A stretch of 64,000 nucleotides of DNA from positions 1,178,001-1,242,000 of the forward strand of contig NZ_JASKUT010000001.1 in the NCBI RefSeq assembly GCF_030167925.1. Direction: 5' to 3'. The stretch comes from Paenibacillus silviterrae (lineage in GTDB: Bacteria > Bacillota > Bacilli > Paenibacillales > NBRC-103111). The first letter of the stretch is position 1. Each line of letters begins with the position of its first letter. The notes below the pieces were generated by a model. The model saw only the letters and a program-made list of their open reading frames with translations. It did not search any database and had not been told where the DNA came from. The translations under genes were made by a program, and so were the position numbers. Positions 18,196 through 27,940 of this stretch are shown here, piece after piece.

Positions 18196-19496
18196 GAGTA
18201 AAGCGCTATGTAGTAGATTCCATGCCGGATGCCTTACAGAAAATACGTACGGACCTTGGCAAAGACGCGGTCATTTTGAATACTAAGGAAATTCGTTCCG
18301 GCGGTTTTCTCGGGTTGTTTTCGAAGAAAAAAATTGAGGTAATTGCTGCGACAGATACGGCGGCTGCCGTCGGTGGAGCTGGAGTTCCATCGCCTATCGG
18401 GACAGGAAAGCAACCTCAACAGGCCCAGATGCAGAACCCGATCATTCCGCCGGTGCAGTCATCAAGCAAACCTGCATTCGCATCCATGCTGCAGGAGGAG
18501 AGGGCGTCACTTTCTTTTCCTGAAGTACCCGACGTGTTTCCAACGGCTTCGACAGGCAGTACTCAGGTCTCGATCCCAACCATGGTGAAACAGGCACCAA
18601 CGGCTGTGAAGCCTCGAGAGGATGCCCTGCTCGAAGAGTTAAAACAGATGAAGGAAATGATGCATAAGCTTTCTAAGATGAGCCTTCAACAACCGGAGCT
18701 GGATCCACTTCTGTTGGAACTGGAACAGCGGCTAATCGATCAGGAGCTGGAACCGCTGCTTATACAGAGGCTCATTGCACGTGTCCAGGAGGAAGTGGAG
18801 TCAGAGGGTACCTCTCTTACCAAGGAAGCAGCTATCGCGTCCTTGAAGAAGCAGCTTCTGGAGATCCTTGTGCCGAGCCAAAGCAAGCCGATTTCTCCGC
18901 ACACTCAAATCGCACATTTCGTCGGTCCGACCGGTGTCGGTAAAACCACTACAATCGCTAAGCTCGCGGCCGAGCAAGTATTGAAGTATGGACGGAAGGT
19001 AGGGTTTATCACTTCCGATACGTATCGAATTGCTGCAGTCGAGCAGCTCAAAACGTACGCGACCATTTTGAATGTTCCTCTAGAAGTCGTTTTTTCTCCG
19101 CTCGATTTGAACAAAGCATTCGAGCAGCTGAAGGATCGCGACATCATCTTTATGGACACGGCCGGACGTAATTTCCGCAATGAAATGTACGTTTCCGAGC
19201 TGAATGCCCTGCTGCAGTCGCGGGGGCAAAGTGAAACCTTCCTTGTATTGAGTTTAACGACGAAGTATAAGGATATGAAGGCTATTACGGAAAATTTCAG
19301 CAAATTTAAGCTGGACAAGGTATTGTTTACCAAGATGGATGAAACGGATTCCTTCGGACCGATTGTCAATCTAATCCATGAATTTCAGCTTCAGCTATCC
19401 TATATGACCAACGGACAGAGCGTGCCGGATGACATCGTAGAACTGGACGAAAAGCATATCATCGATCTGATTCTGGAGGACTACAAGCATGAATGA
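18192..19496 (+). CDS. flhF: SRP-type GTPase FlhF
   Basis: FlhF is an SRP-family GTPase that determines flagellar number and position. The 434-residue protein has a basic N-terminal B domain (MRVKRYVVDSMPDALQ), a Pro/Gln-rich linker (about 70-145), a helical N domain, and a G domain with the P-loop GPTGVGKTTTIAKLA (about 245-259), the DTYRIAAVEQLKTYA motif, DTAGRN and TKMDE. It overlaps flhA by four bases and flhG by eight. Its expected partner FlhG, which stimulates its GTPase, is encoded next. Confidence 0.97.
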   Translation: MRVKRYVVDSMPDALQKIRTDLGKDAVILNTKEIRSGGFLGLFSKKKIEVIAATDTAAAVGGAGVPSPIGTGKQPQQAQMQNPIIPPVQSSSKPAFASMLQEERASLSFPEVPDVFPTASTGSTQVSIPTMVKQAPTAVKPREDALLEELKQMKEMMHKLSKMSLQQPELDPLLLELEQRLIDQELEPLLIQRLIARVQEEVESEGTSLTKEAAIASLKKQLLEILVPSQSKPISPHTQIAHFVGPTGVGKTTTIAKLAAEQVLKYGRKVGFITSDTYRIAAVEQLKTYATILNVPLEVVFSPLDLNKAFEQLKDRDIIFMDTAGRNFRNEMYVSELNALLQSRGQSETFLVLSLTTKYKDMKAITENFSKFKLDKVLFTKMDETDSFGPIVNLIHEFQLQLSYMTNGQSVPDDIVELDEKHIIDLILEDYKHE

Positions 19497-20367
19497 CCAA
19501 GCACAAGGATTACGGAATCTGATACAGCATCAGCAGGAGCTACGATCGAAATCAACCCGGATTATTACGGTTACCAGCGGCAAGGGCGGGGTAGGGAAAT
19601 CGAATTTTACATTGAATTTTGCTCTGACGCTTCAAAAAAAAGGCTATAAGGTGCTCGTATTCGATGCCGATATCGGTTTGGCAAACATCGATGTATTGAT
19701 GGGGGTTACAGCGAAGTACAATTTGTATCATTTGCTCAAAAAAGAAAAGTCGATCTCCGAAATTATCCATACCGGTCCAAACGGTTTGCAATTTATTGCT
19801 GGAGGATCAGGCTTCAATGACTTGATACGTCTTACTGAAGAGCAGCTTGACTACTTTGCAGAGCAAGTCAATCAATTAAACGGCCTTGTCGATTTTATTA
19901 TATTTGACACAGGAGCCGGCTTATCCAAAGAGACATTGAAATTTATAATTGCGGCGGAAGAGACGATCGTCGTTACTACGCCGGAGCCGACTTCGATTAC
20001 CGATGCTTATGCCATCATTAAAATGGTCAATTCGATGAACTACAAGATCCCCTTTAAGCTTGTGGTAAACCGGGTTACGGATGGCAAGGAAGGAAAGCAG
20101 ACGGCGGACAAAATCAGCCTGGTTGCCAAACAATTTTTACAGCTGGACATTCCGGCGCTTGGCTATGTGCCGGATGACAGCAGCGTATCCAAAGCCGTCA
20201 AGAAGCAAATTCCGTTTACCGTAGCCTTTCCTAATAGCGATGCATCGCGCGGCATTAGTGAGCTGGTAGATGATTTTCTTGCCAATCAGCCGAGGACAGA
20301 GCAAGATGCAGGTGCAGGAGCGATGAAAGGCTTTATCAATAAAATGTTAAAAATGTTAAAGCAATAA
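19489..20367 (+). CDS. flhG: MinD-like ATPase FlhG
   Basis: FlhG (YlxH) is a ParA/MinD-family ATPase that controls flagellar number with FlhF. The 292-residue protein has an N-terminal QAQGLRNLIQHQQ segment, similar to the FlhF-activating helix of this family, the deviant Walker A TSGKGGVGKSNFT (about 27-39), FDADIGLANIDVLMG and FDTGAGLSKETL. A C-terminal Lys-rich amphipathic tail (KGFINKMLKMLKQ) is suitable for membrane attachment. The start overlaps flhF. Confidence 0.96.
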   Translation: MNDQAQGLRNLIQHQQELRSKSTRIITVTSGKGGVGKSNFTLNFALTLQKKGYKVLVFDADIGLANIDVLMGVTAKYNLYHLLKKEKSISEIIHTGPNGLQFIAGGSGFNDLIRLTEEQLDYFAEQVNQLNGLVDFIIFDTGAGLSKETLKFIIAAEETIVVTTPEPTSITDAYAIIKMVNSMNYKIPFKLVVNRVTDGKEGKQTADKISLVAKQFLQLDIPALGYVPDDSSVSKAVKKQIPFTVAFPNSDASRGISELVDDFLANQPRTEQDAGAGAMKGFINKMLKMLKQ

Positions 20368-20423
20368 ACGTGCCATCCTCTAACCAGCAAGTGGCTTATA
20401 ACAACCAAAGAGGGGGGACCTGA

Positions 20424-21521
20424 ATGCCGGCATATGACGTACTGGTCGTTGATGATTCGGTTTTTATGCGGAAAATGATTTCCGACTTTATTACAAGTGA
20501 TCCTGAGTTTCGTGTAGTGGCAACCGCAAAGAACGGTAAGGAAGCGGTAGAGCTCATTAAGAAGCACCGACCGCGCGCCGTCACAATGGACATTGAAATG
20601 CCCGAAATGAACGGGTTGGAGGCGCTTCGAATCGTTATGCGGGAGCAGCCCACACCGGTGATTATGCTCAGCAGCTTAACGCAGGAAGGCGCCGCCGAAA
20701 CGATTAAAGCATTGGAGTGGGGAGCCTTTGATTTTGTAGGCAAGCCTTCCGGATCCATTTCGCTTGATCTTCACAAAGTTAAGGATTTGCTACTTGAAAA
20801 ACTGAGAGCAGCCGTCAAATCCAATGTAAAAAAATTTGCCGATCCTGTTTTTCCATTAAGCCTCAAGAACAAGCTGACAACGCCGACGTTAGCAAAACAG
20901 ACTGTGAATCAGCACGGAACGGCGAGTAATGATCTGACGCGATTCGAGCATTTGGTCGCGATCGGCACCTCTACCGGGGGGCCGAGAGCGCTCCATAAGG
21001 TGCTGTCGGAGCTGCCAAGCGGATTTCCTGCTCCTATCGTCATTGTACAGCACATGCCTCCTGGATTTACAAAGTCACTGGCTCAACGTCTTGATTCCGT
21101 TTCTCAGATCAGAGTGGTGGAGGCGGAGGAGGGAATGAGGCTGGAGAGCAGCACGGCTTATGTGGCGCCCGGCGGCTATCACCTTACGGTGGCACGCAGC
21201 GGACCGCAGTACAAGATTCATTTATCGCATGAACAGCCCCGCGGCGGACATCGCCCTTCCGTTGATGTCATGTTCGAGTCGCTGCTACCGTTAAAGGAGT
21301 TAAAAAGACACATTGTCATTATGACCGGCATGGGATCGGACGGTGCCAAAGGGATGCTCGCATTAAAACAATCGGGAGCCTTGACCACAATTGCCGAGTC
21401 CGAAGAAACCTGCATTGTATACGGCATGCCGAGGGCGGCAGTCGAACTACAGTGCGTAACGGACATAGTGCCCCAGCAAAGTATTGCACGAAAGCTTGCA
21501 ACAGCTGTATTCCAATCGTAG
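20424..21521 (+). CDS. cheB: Protein-glutamate methylesterase CheB
   Basis: CheB demethylates and deamidates chemoreceptors as part of adaptation. The 365-residue protein has a receiver domain with D10-D11 and phosphoacceptor D56, then a linker and a methylesterase domain with the catalytic serine in AIGTSTGGPRAL, histidine in VQHMPPGFTKSL and aspartate in MTGMGSDGAKGM. All three catalytic motifs are intact. AGAGGGGGGACC precedes the ATG. Its kinase CheA is encoded downstream; no cheR is seen in this window. Confidence 0.97.
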   Translation: MPAYDVLVVDDSVFMRKMISDFITSDPEFRVVATAKNGKEAVELIKKHRPRAVTMDIEMPEMNGLEALRIVMREQPTPVIMLSSLTQEGAAETIKALEWGAFDFVGKPSGSISLDLHKVKDLLLEKLRAAVKSNVKKFADPVFPLSLKNKLTTPTLAKQTVNQHGTASNDLTRFEHLVAIGTSTGGPRALHKVLSELPSGFPAPIVIVQHMPPGFTKSLAQRLDSVSQIRVVEAEEGMRLESSTAYVAPGGYHLTVARSGPQYKIHLSHEQPRGGHRPSVDVMFESLLPLKELKRHIVIMTGMGSDGAKGMLALKQSGALTTIAESEETCIVYGMPRAAVELQCVTDIVPQQSIARKLATAVFQS

Positions 21522-21571
21522 GAAATACTTCTGGGATACATATACGGACGTAAATTGATGGAGGTGTGGTT

Positions 21572-23620
21572 ATGGAAATGAATCAGTATCTCTCGATGTT
21601 TATTGATGAATCAAGAGAGCATCTACAGGCGATAAACGATAACTTACTCAGCTTGGAAACAAATTCCGAAGATGTCAGCATCGTACACAATATTTTCCGT
21701 TCTGCACATACGTTGAAGGGAATGTCCGCCACGATGGGCTTTGAGGACATTGCCTCCTTAACGCATGAGATGGAAAACGTATTGGATTTGGTCCGAAACC
21801 TGAAGCTGAAAATGGATGCATTTATTTTCGATTGCATCTTCAAGAGCTTGGATTCCTTGGAAACCATGGTGGAGGATATTATCCAAGGCGGCACAGGAAA
21901 AGCGGACGTGACGGGTATCGTCGCTGCCCTGAAGTCAATCGTAACCGGCGACTACTTAAAAGGGGGCGGGGCACCCGCTGCAGCACCAGCCGCTTCAAAT
22001 TCTGCTGCGTCGGCAGCCGCTGAGCTTGATGAATTCCAGCATTCGATCATTCAGCAATCGATAGAAGCAGGAATTCCCGTATTTCAAATTAAGGTAGCCG
22101 TGCGTGAGGATTGCGTACTGAAGGCAGCACGTGCTTATATGGTATTTAACGTGCTTGAGCAAAACGGAGAAGTCATCAAATCCAATCCTTCCGTAGAAGA
22201 TATTGAGCAGGAACGTTTTGACCGCTCCTTCTCCGTATTTTACATTTCGCAAATCGGTCAGGAAGATCTCCACAAGCAGTTAAGCAGTGTATCGGAGATC
22301 GAGAAGGTTGATGTCATAGTGCTCGATCAGGTTAAGCTGGAAGAGCTGATGAATCCTCCTGTACCTGAACCGGCTGCAGCGGCAACGACTGCTCCTGTCG
22401 CAGGAGCACCGGCTGACCAGAAGGCTGAGCCGGCCAAGAAGCCGGCGGCGCAAGGGAATGCCCCGGTAGCCAATCGGACCATTCGCGTCGATATCGAGCG
22501 CTTGGACACTTTAATGAACCTGTTCAGCGAGCTGTTGATCGACCGGGTTCGACTAGAGCAATTGGCAAGTGAAATCAAGAAAAATGATCTGACCGAAACG
22601 GTTGAGCACATGGCGCGAGTGAGCAGCGACCTTCAGAATCTTGTATTGAAGCTTCGCATGGTTCCAGTCGACACCGTATTCAACCGTTTCCCAAGGATGA
22701 TTCGAGATGTAGCGAAATCACTGGACAAGAAAGTGGATTTGGTGATTACAGGTGCCGACACCGAATTGGACCGCACGGTCGTTGATGAAATCGGAGATCC
22801 TCTCGTACATCTTCTGCGTAATGCCGTTGACCATGGACTTGAGCCGACGGCCGATCGGATTAGTGCCGGAAAGCCGGAGGTAGGAACAATCTACCTGAGA
22901 GCGTATCACAGCGGCAACCACGTATTCATCGAAGTAGAGGAAGACGGCCGCGGCGTCAACCGCGACAAGGTGCTGGCCGGTGCCATTAAGAAAGGTGTTG
23001 TCACACAAGAGCAAGCAGCGCGGATGACAGACGAGGAAGTGTATATGCTGCTCTTTGCTTCGGGTTTTAGTACCGCTGATAAAATTTCGGATATTTCCGG
23101 TCGCGGCGTAGGACTTGATGTCGTGAAGACGAAGATTGAGAGCTTGGGCGGAGCCATTCATGTATCGTCCAAACTTGGTTTCGGCAGTAAATTCTCCGTT
23201 CAGCTACCGCTGACGTTGTCCATTATCGCGGCCATGCTGATTCGAGTCGGAGGAGAGAAATACGCGATTCCATTATCCTCGATTGTGGAAACGGCAGCGA
23301 TCAAGAAAGAGCAAATCCGTTACGTTCACGGCATTCGCATGATTGACTACCGTAAGAGCGTGATCCCCTTAGTGCCGCTTGCACAGTTGTTCGAAGTACC
23401 AGGAGCGATGGAGGAATTGTCCGACGAGACGCAAATCGTCGTGATCCGTAAGGGCGAGAAGATGGCAGCGCTCATTGTAGACGAGTTCATCGGTCAACAG
23501 GAAATCGTCCTCAAATCGCTCGGCAAGTATTTGACCAACTTATTCGCCGTATCCGGGGCAACGATTCTCGGGGACGGGCAAGTGGCATTAATCATCGACA
23601 CGAACGCCTTAATTAAGTGA
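21572..23620 (+). CDS. cheA: Chemotaxis histidine kinase CheA
   Basis: CheA autophosphorylates in response to receptors and passes phosphate to CheY and CheB. The 682-residue protein has the P1 Hpt domain with H46 in FRSAHTLKGMSA, a P2 docking domain (about 155-250), an Ala/Pro-rich linker, a P3 dimerisation domain, a P4 ATPase domain (HLLRNAVDHGLE, GRGVGLDVVKTKIE) and a P5 CheW-like domain to the end. ATG at 21572 has GGAGGTG at 21560-21566; in-frame GTG codons upstream overlap this site. All expected domains are present. Confidence 0.97.
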   Translation: MEMNQYLSMFIDESREHLQAINDNLLSLETNSEDVSIVHNIFRSAHTLKGMSATMGFEDIASLTHEMENVLDLVRNLKLKMDAFIFDCIFKSLDSLETMVEDIIQGGTGKADVTGIVAALKSIVTGDYLKGGGAPAAAPAASNSAASAAAELDEFQHSIIQQSIEAGIPVFQIKVAVREDCVLKAARAYMVFNVLEQNGEVIKSNPSVEDIEQERFDRSFSVFYISQIGQEDLHKQLSSVSEIEKVDVIVLDQVKLEELMNPPVPEPAAAATTAPVAGAPADQKAEPAKKPAAQGNAPVANRTIRVDIERLDTLMNLFSELLIDRVRLEQLASEIKKNDLTETVEHMARVSSDLQNLVLKLRMVPVDTVFNRFPRMIRDVAKSLDKKVDLVITGADTELDRTVVDEIGDPLVHLLRNAVDHGLEPTADRISAGKPEVGTIYLRAYHSGNHVFIEVEEDGRGVNRDKVLAGAIKKGVVTQEQAARMTDEEVYMLLFASGFSTADKISDISGRGVGLDVVKTKIESLGGAIHVSSKLGFGSKFSVQLPLTLSIIAAMLIRVGGEKYAIPLSSIVETAAIKKEQIRYVHGIRMIDYRKSVIPLVPLAQLFEVPGAMEELSDETQIVVIRKGEKMAALIVDEFIGQQEIVLKSLGKYLTNLFAVSGATILGDGQVALIIDTNALIK

Positions 23621-23667
23621 TAAAGCCGACGTTCTCTGAAGAACGATACCTTAAGGAGGTCACGAGC

Positions 23668-24129
23668 ATGGGACAGGAAATCAAAGTCATAGTTTTTGCT
23701 TTAGCACATGAGGAATACGGCGTAGAGGTGGAAAAGGTTAAAACCATTGAGCGTATGCAGCCGATGACGCGTGTTCCGAAGACACCTGATTTCGTCAAAG
23801 GCGTTATCAATTTACGGGGTGTGGTCACTCCCGTCATCGATCTTCGCGGACGCTTCGGCTTCCCGGAAGGCGAATACACGGATAACACACGGATCATTAT
23901 CGTTTCCGTCGGTGACATTGAGGTGGGCTTAATCGTAGATTCGGCTAATGACGTTATTGATGTAGACTCCGACCATATCGACGATCCGCCGGAAATTGTC
24001 GGCGGCATCAAAGCCAAATACCTGCAAGGCATCGCCAAGGTAGGCGACAATCGATTGCTCATTCTTCTGAATTTGTCCGAAGTGTTGAACAAGAGCGAAA
24101 TCGTCCAATTAGAAGCGATCGAGGAGTAA
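23668..24129 (+). CDS. cheW: Chemotaxis coupling protein CheW
   Basis: CheW links receptors to CheA. The 153-residue single-domain protein has the canonical FVKGVINLRGVVTPVIDLR core and ends in a short helix. The frame is open from a GTG overlapping cheA at 23617, but AAGGAGGT directly before 23668 marks the ATG there as the start. It is followed within six bases by cheC. Confidence 0.97.
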   Translation: MGQEIKVIVFALAHEEYGVEVEKVKTIERMQPMTRVPKTPDFVKGVINLRGVVTPVIDLRGRFGFPEGEYTDNTRIIIVSVGDIEVGLIVDSANDVIDVDSDHIDDPPEIVGGIKAKYLQGIAKVGDNRLLILLNLSEVLNKSEIVQLEAIEE

Positions 24130-24135
24130 TCTGCC

Positions 24136-24756
24136 GTGGAAGCCTTTAACCAATTTGCCGAATTTCAAATGGATGTGCTGAAGGAAGTCGGCAACATCGG
24201 TGCCGGTCATGCAGCAACGGCCTTATCCAAGCTGCTTGACAAGCCTGTCGATATGCAGGTTCCTAAAGTGCGCATGGTTCCCTTCGAGGAAATTGCAGAT
24301 AGCGTTGGCGGTGCAGAGCAAGTCGTAATCGCTATCTTCCTGCGGGTGGAAGGGGAGACCCCGGGAAATCTGTTTTTTATCCTTACACTGGAATCTTCCA
24401 AAAAACTGCTGCGGAACTTAGTAGGAATTGAAGTAGTCCATGACGAAGAATATACGGAGATGGAGCTGTCCGCGCTAAGCGAGATCGGAAATATTTTAGC
24501 GGGCTCCTATCTTACGTCGCTTGCGGATTTCACGAATCTGAACATGTCACCGACCGTACCGGCCTTAGCCATTGATATGGCCGGTGCGATCTTAAGCTAC
24601 GGTCTCCTCCAATTCGGTCAAATGGGAGATCAGGCCTTGTTGATAGACACGAAGTTTTTAGATGGACTAGATCAGGTCGAGGGTCACTTTTTCCTCATTC
24701 CCGACCCGGAATCGTTCGATAAGATTTTCGTCGCTCTGGGAGTGCAAACTCCATGA
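24136..24756 (+). CDS. cheC: CheY-P phosphatase CheC
   Basis: CheC dephosphorylates CheY-P and binds CheD in the Bacillus-type adaptation system. The 206-residue protein carries two active-site helices, DVLKEVGNIGAGHA and SALSEIGNILAGSY, each with the D/S-x3-E-x2-N motif. No N-terminal CheY-binding peptide or C-terminal SpoA domain is present, which separates it from FliY. The start is GTG at 24136 with a weak upstream site; the 3' end overlaps cheD in an ATGA. Confidence 0.96.
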   Translation: MEAFNQFAEFQMDVLKEVGNIGAGHAATALSKLLDKPVDMQVPKVRMVPFEEIADSVGGAEQVVIAIFLRVEGETPGNLFFILTLESSKKLLRNLVGIEVVHDEEYTEMELSALSEIGNILAGSYLTSLADFTNLNMSPTVPALAIDMAGAILSYGLLQFGQMGDQALLIDTKFLDGLDQVEGHFFLIPDPESFDKIFVALGVQTP

Positions 24757-25244
24757 TACAAGACAATCTCATCAAGGTAGGGATGGCTGACCTGAATGTG
24801 ACGCATTTGACCGGGGTGCTGAAAACAACAGGTTTGGGTTCTTGTGTCGGTCTTACACTATATGATGCAAGGACAAGAATTGCCGGGATGGCCCATGTTA
24901 TGCTGCCAAGCTCGGAAATTGCGAAGGAAGGCAAGCTGAATATAGCGAAATATGCGGATACGGCGATACCGGAAATGATCAAGCGGATGCAAGCTCTCGG
25001 TGCACAAGTGAGCAGAATGCAGGCGAAAATGGCGGGCGGAGCACAAATGTTCGCCTTTGGGAGTTCGGATACGATGCGCATTGGGCCGAGGAATGTGGAG
25101 TCCTGTAAAGAATTGCTTTTAAGCTACAAAATTCCTATCTTAGCGGAAGATACGGGTGGTAATTATGGTAGAACTATTGAATTCGATTGTGAAACCGGCA
25201 TCCTTGTCATTCGCAGCGTGCAGCAGGGAGTCAAGGAACTGTAA
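24753..25244 (+). CDS. cheD: Chemoreceptor glutamine deamidase CheD
   Basis: CheD deamidates receptor glutamines and is regulated by binding CheC. The 163-residue protein has the catalytic cysteine in GLGSCVGLTLYD, histidine in GMAHVMLP and the MAGGAQMF glycine-rich motif. It overlaps cheC by four bases, matching the physical partnership of the two products. Confidence 0.97.
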   Translation: MIQDNLIKVGMADLNVTHLTGVLKTTGLGSCVGLTLYDARTRIAGMAHVMLPSSEIAKEGKLNIAKYADTAIPEMIKRMQALGAQVSRMQAKMAGGAQMFAFGSSDTMRIGPRNVESCKELLLSYKIPILAEDTGGNYGRTIEFDCETGILVIRSVQQGVKEL

Positions 25245-25247
25245 GCC

Positions 25248-25667
25248 ATGATTGGATCAATTCGGATTAACTTTATCGTCGGCGCCGTCGCTTTCTTTCT
25301 CACCTTTTTGCTTTCCATGACCAGCAATGTTTGGACGACCACTTTGCTGCGCAGCGTATACAGTTTCATCATCGTATTTCTGATTGTATTCTTGTGCCGT
25401 TACGTGCTTGGTACGGTTGCCGGAATGGGCCATCTCCCTGCAGGGGCCGAGGAGCAGCCGGATGAGCAGCACAAGGGCAAGGCTTTCGATGCGGTGACGC
25501 CACCGGACGAAGACGAGGTGCTGCATCAGATGCTGCGGGACCAAGCCTCCCCAAAAGACCAGGAGGAAAGTGTATTTACACCTTTGAATCCTCCCAAGCT
25601 TTCTACGAAGACCAATATGGAACCTGAAGAGTTGGCGCAGGCTCTGCGTCGCATGTCAGAAGAGTAA
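25248..25667 (+). CDS. Uncharacterised membrane protein between cheD and sigD
   Basis: I do not recognise this 139-residue protein. It has two hydrophobic segments near the N terminus (about residues 8-24, FIVGAVAFFLTFLLSM, and 35-57, VYSFIIVFLIVFLCRYVLG). An acidic, Pro/Glu-rich cytoplasmic-looking tail follows, ending EELAQALRRMSEE. The ATG lies three bases after the cheD stop and sigD begins 18 bases after it, so it is in the operon. B. subtilis has no gene here. The acidic tail could serve for protein binding, but no function can be assigned. Confidence 0.8.
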   Translation: MIGSIRINFIVGAVAFFLTFLLSMTSNVWTTTLLRSVYSFIIVFLIVFLCRYVLGTVAGMGHLPAGAEEQPDEQHKGKAFDAVTPPDEDEVLHQMLRDQASPKDQEESVFTPLNPPKLSTKTNMEPEELAQALRRMSEE

Positions 25668-25685
25668 GGGTGGTGATGAGGGATC

Positions 25686-26468
25686 ATGATGGGGCAGAAA
25701 TCGCATTTAGCTAACATCGATATGTGGAAACGATGGAGAGAAGAAGGCATCCTTGAAGCGAAGCAAGCCTTGATTGAGAGTTATTTACCGCTTGTTGATT
25801 ACGTCTCCGGCCGTCTTTCCATAGGTCTACCCAAGAACGTGTCTAAGGACGATTTATCCAGCTTCGGAATCATGGGACTGATTGACGCCATTGAAAAATT
25901 CGATTATGAACGCGGTTTGCAGTTTGAGACCTATGCTTCCTGGCGCATTCGCGGTGCCATTATCGACGGCCTGCGCCAGGGTGATTGGGTCCCCCGCTCT
26001 GTTCGCGAGAAAGCCAAAAAAGTGGAAGAAGCCTATCAGAAGCTTGAACAACAATATTTACGCTCTGTCACGGACGCGGAAGTGAGCTCTTACCTTAATA
26101 TTTCAGAAACTGAATTTCAGCAGATGGTGCAAGACATCGCCATCACTACCGTTTGTTCTATTGATGATCCTATTCGCGAAGAAGATTCGGAGACTCGACT
26201 CTCGTTATTAATAGATGAAAGAGCAAAGAATCCTGAAGATAAAGTAAATGAGGTTTACTTAAAGGAAACGCTCGCCAAAGCCATTGAACGTCTTACGGAA
26301 AAGGAAAGAACTGTCGTTTCCTTATTTTATTACGAGGAGCTTTCGCTCAGTGAAATCGCGGAGGTCATGAACCTCTCTCCTTCCCGAATCTCACAATTGC
26401 ATTCCAAGGCGATTCTACGATTAAGAGGTGTATTAAGCCGGTACAAAACGCAATTATTCCAAGAGTAG
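25686..26468 (+). CDS. sigD: Flagellar RNA polymerase sigma factor SigD (FliA)
   Basis: SigD directs transcription of late flagellar, chemotaxis and autolysin genes. The 260-residue protein has region 2 (FGIMGLIDAIEKFDYERGLQFETYASWRIRG), region 3, and region 4 with a helix-turn-helix (LSLSEIAEVMNLSPSRISQL). No N-terminal region 1.1 is present, as usual for this class. Two adjacent in-frame ATGs (25686, 25689) are possible starts after GGTGATGAGGG. An anti-sigma factor gene (flgM) is not in this window. Confidence 0.97.
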   Translation: MMGQKSHLANIDMWKRWREEGILEAKQALIESYLPLVDYVSGRLSIGLPKNVSKDDLSSFGIMGLIDAIEKFDYERGLQFETYASWRIRGAIIDGLRQGDWVPRSVREKAKKVEEAYQKLEQQYLRSVTDAEVSSYLNISETEFQQMVQDIAITTVCSIDDPIREEDSETRLSLLIDERAKNPEDKVNEVYLKETLAKAIERLTEKERTVVSLFYYEELSLSEIAEVMNLSPSRISQLHSKAILRLRGVLSRYKTQLFQE

Positions 26469-26496
26469 CTGACCTAAAGCGGATAGGGGGTAGCAT

Positions 26497-27906
26497 ATGA
26501 GTGAACATACGATGCCGTTAACATATTATATGGATATCGTTCTCTCGGAAGACAAGCTGAGCGCATACCTGCAGTTTACGAATGTCGATGACAACTTTAG
26601 GATATCCAAAGAACAACTGGATGAGTTTATCAAAAGCCATCATCTCGTTCATGGTGTAGATTACGTCAAGCTTGAGGCCATAGCCAAGGATCCGAAGGCT
26701 TACTTTTTGACCAAGACATTAATTGCTTCCGGAGATGAGCCAAAGAACGGGCAGGATGGTTATGTGAAATATTTGTACGATCTCGACGATCAGACCAAGC
26801 GCCCGACAGAACTTGAAGACGGCACGGTAGATTATAAAGAAGTTACGACGATTCACAATGTTCGCAAAGGCCAGCTTATCGGACAACGGGTCCTTGCAAC
26901 GCAAGGAGTAGCGGGCAAGGCGGTTACCGGGGAGACGGTGTTTGCTAAGGATGGCAAGGAAGCACGTTTCAAGCTTGGCAAAAATGTCGTGATCGATGTG
27001 GAGCAAATTTCGTTATATGCCGCCATTGACGGCATGGTCACCAAAACGGAGCGCGATAAGATCAATGTCTTCCCGATTTTCGAAGTGAACGGGGATGTCG
27101 ATTATAATATCGGGAATATTGATTTTGTCGGGACGGTCGTCATTCGCGGCAGCGTGCTTACCGGATTCCGAGTGAAAGCATCTGGAGATATTCGGATTAC
27201 CGGCAGTATTGACGGGGCTGATTTGGAGGCGGGAGGCTCGATAGAGATTACGGCAGGCATTCTGGGGCATAACAAATCTGTCATTCGTGCCGGTAAGCGG
27301 GTCAAGAGCTCTTTTATCCAGGATGCCACCGTAGAAGCAGGGGAAGAGGTGCTCGTTTCCCAGAGCATTATGCACTCTACGATTCGTGCCGGTAAACAAG
27401 TGATTTGCAAAGGGACGAAAGGCCTTATTGTAGGGGGAACGATACAAGCGGGCGAGTTTGTACAGGGGAGAACGATCGGGAATACGATGTCCACGATCAC
27501 CGTGATCGAAGTAGGCGTTTTGCCAGAGCTGCGCAACGAGCTGCTTCAGCTTCGTTCCCATGTAAAAGCGGTGAATGAGAGCCTGGATAAAACGGAGAAG
27601 GCATTGACCCTGCTGGACCAATTGGCCGCAGCAGGACAGCTGGGACCGGATAAGGTAGGCATGAGGATTAAGCTGAACCACACCAAGAAGCAGGCGATGG
27701 AGGATTTGCTTACTTCGAAGGAACGAATGCTGGAGATAGAGAAATCGCTGGAGGATTCCGAAAACGCGAAGGTTGAGGTTTTATCTGTTGTCTATGGCGG
27801 TACTAAGCTCGTCATCGGACGTTATACCAAATTTATTAAGGATCCTACCTCGCGCATGAAGTTTCAGCTTTCCGACGGAGATATTGCGATGCTTCCGCTA
27901 GTATAA
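26497..27906 (+). CDS. FapA-type (DUF342) polymer-forming domain protein
   Basis: This 469-residue protein has a DUF342/FapA architecture. An N-terminal domain (about 1-165) is followed by a right-handed beta-helix-like region (about 185-345) with repeated short Gly/Val/Ile turns, for example VVIRGSVLTGFRVKASGDI then IRITGSIDGADLEAGGSIEI. A C-terminal coiled coil (about 345-430) follows. It has no signal peptide or membrane segment. RBS GGGGGT precedes the ATG. Similar genes occur near sigD in several Firmicutes. A cytoplasmic scaffold or polymer role is family-based inference; no flagellar role is proven to my knowledge. Confidence 0.85.
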   Translation: MSEHTMPLTYYMDIVLSEDKLSAYLQFTNVDDNFRISKEQLDEFIKSHHLVHGVDYVKLEAIAKDPKAYFLTKTLIASGDEPKNGQDGYVKYLYDLDDQTKRPTELEDGTVDYKEVTTIHNVRKGQLIGQRVLATQGVAGKAVTGETVFAKDGKEARFKLGKNVVIDVEQISLYAAIDGMVTKTERDKINVFPIFEVNGDVDYNIGNIDFVGTVVIRGSVLTGFRVKASGDIRITGSIDGADLEAGGSIEITAGILGHNKSVIRAGKRVKSSFIQDATVEAGEEVLVSQSIMHSTIRAGKQVICKGTKGLIVGGTIQAGEFVQGRTIGNTMSTITVIEVGVLPELRNELLQLRSHVKAVNESLDKTEKALTLLDQLAAAGQLGPDKVGMRIKLNHTKKQAMEDLLTSKERMLEIEKSLEDSENAKVEVLSVVYGGTKLVIGRYTKFIKDPTSRMKFQLSDGDIAMLPLV

Positions 27907-27940
27907 TCCATTCAGATTATTGCGAGAGGTGAGTGTTCGG

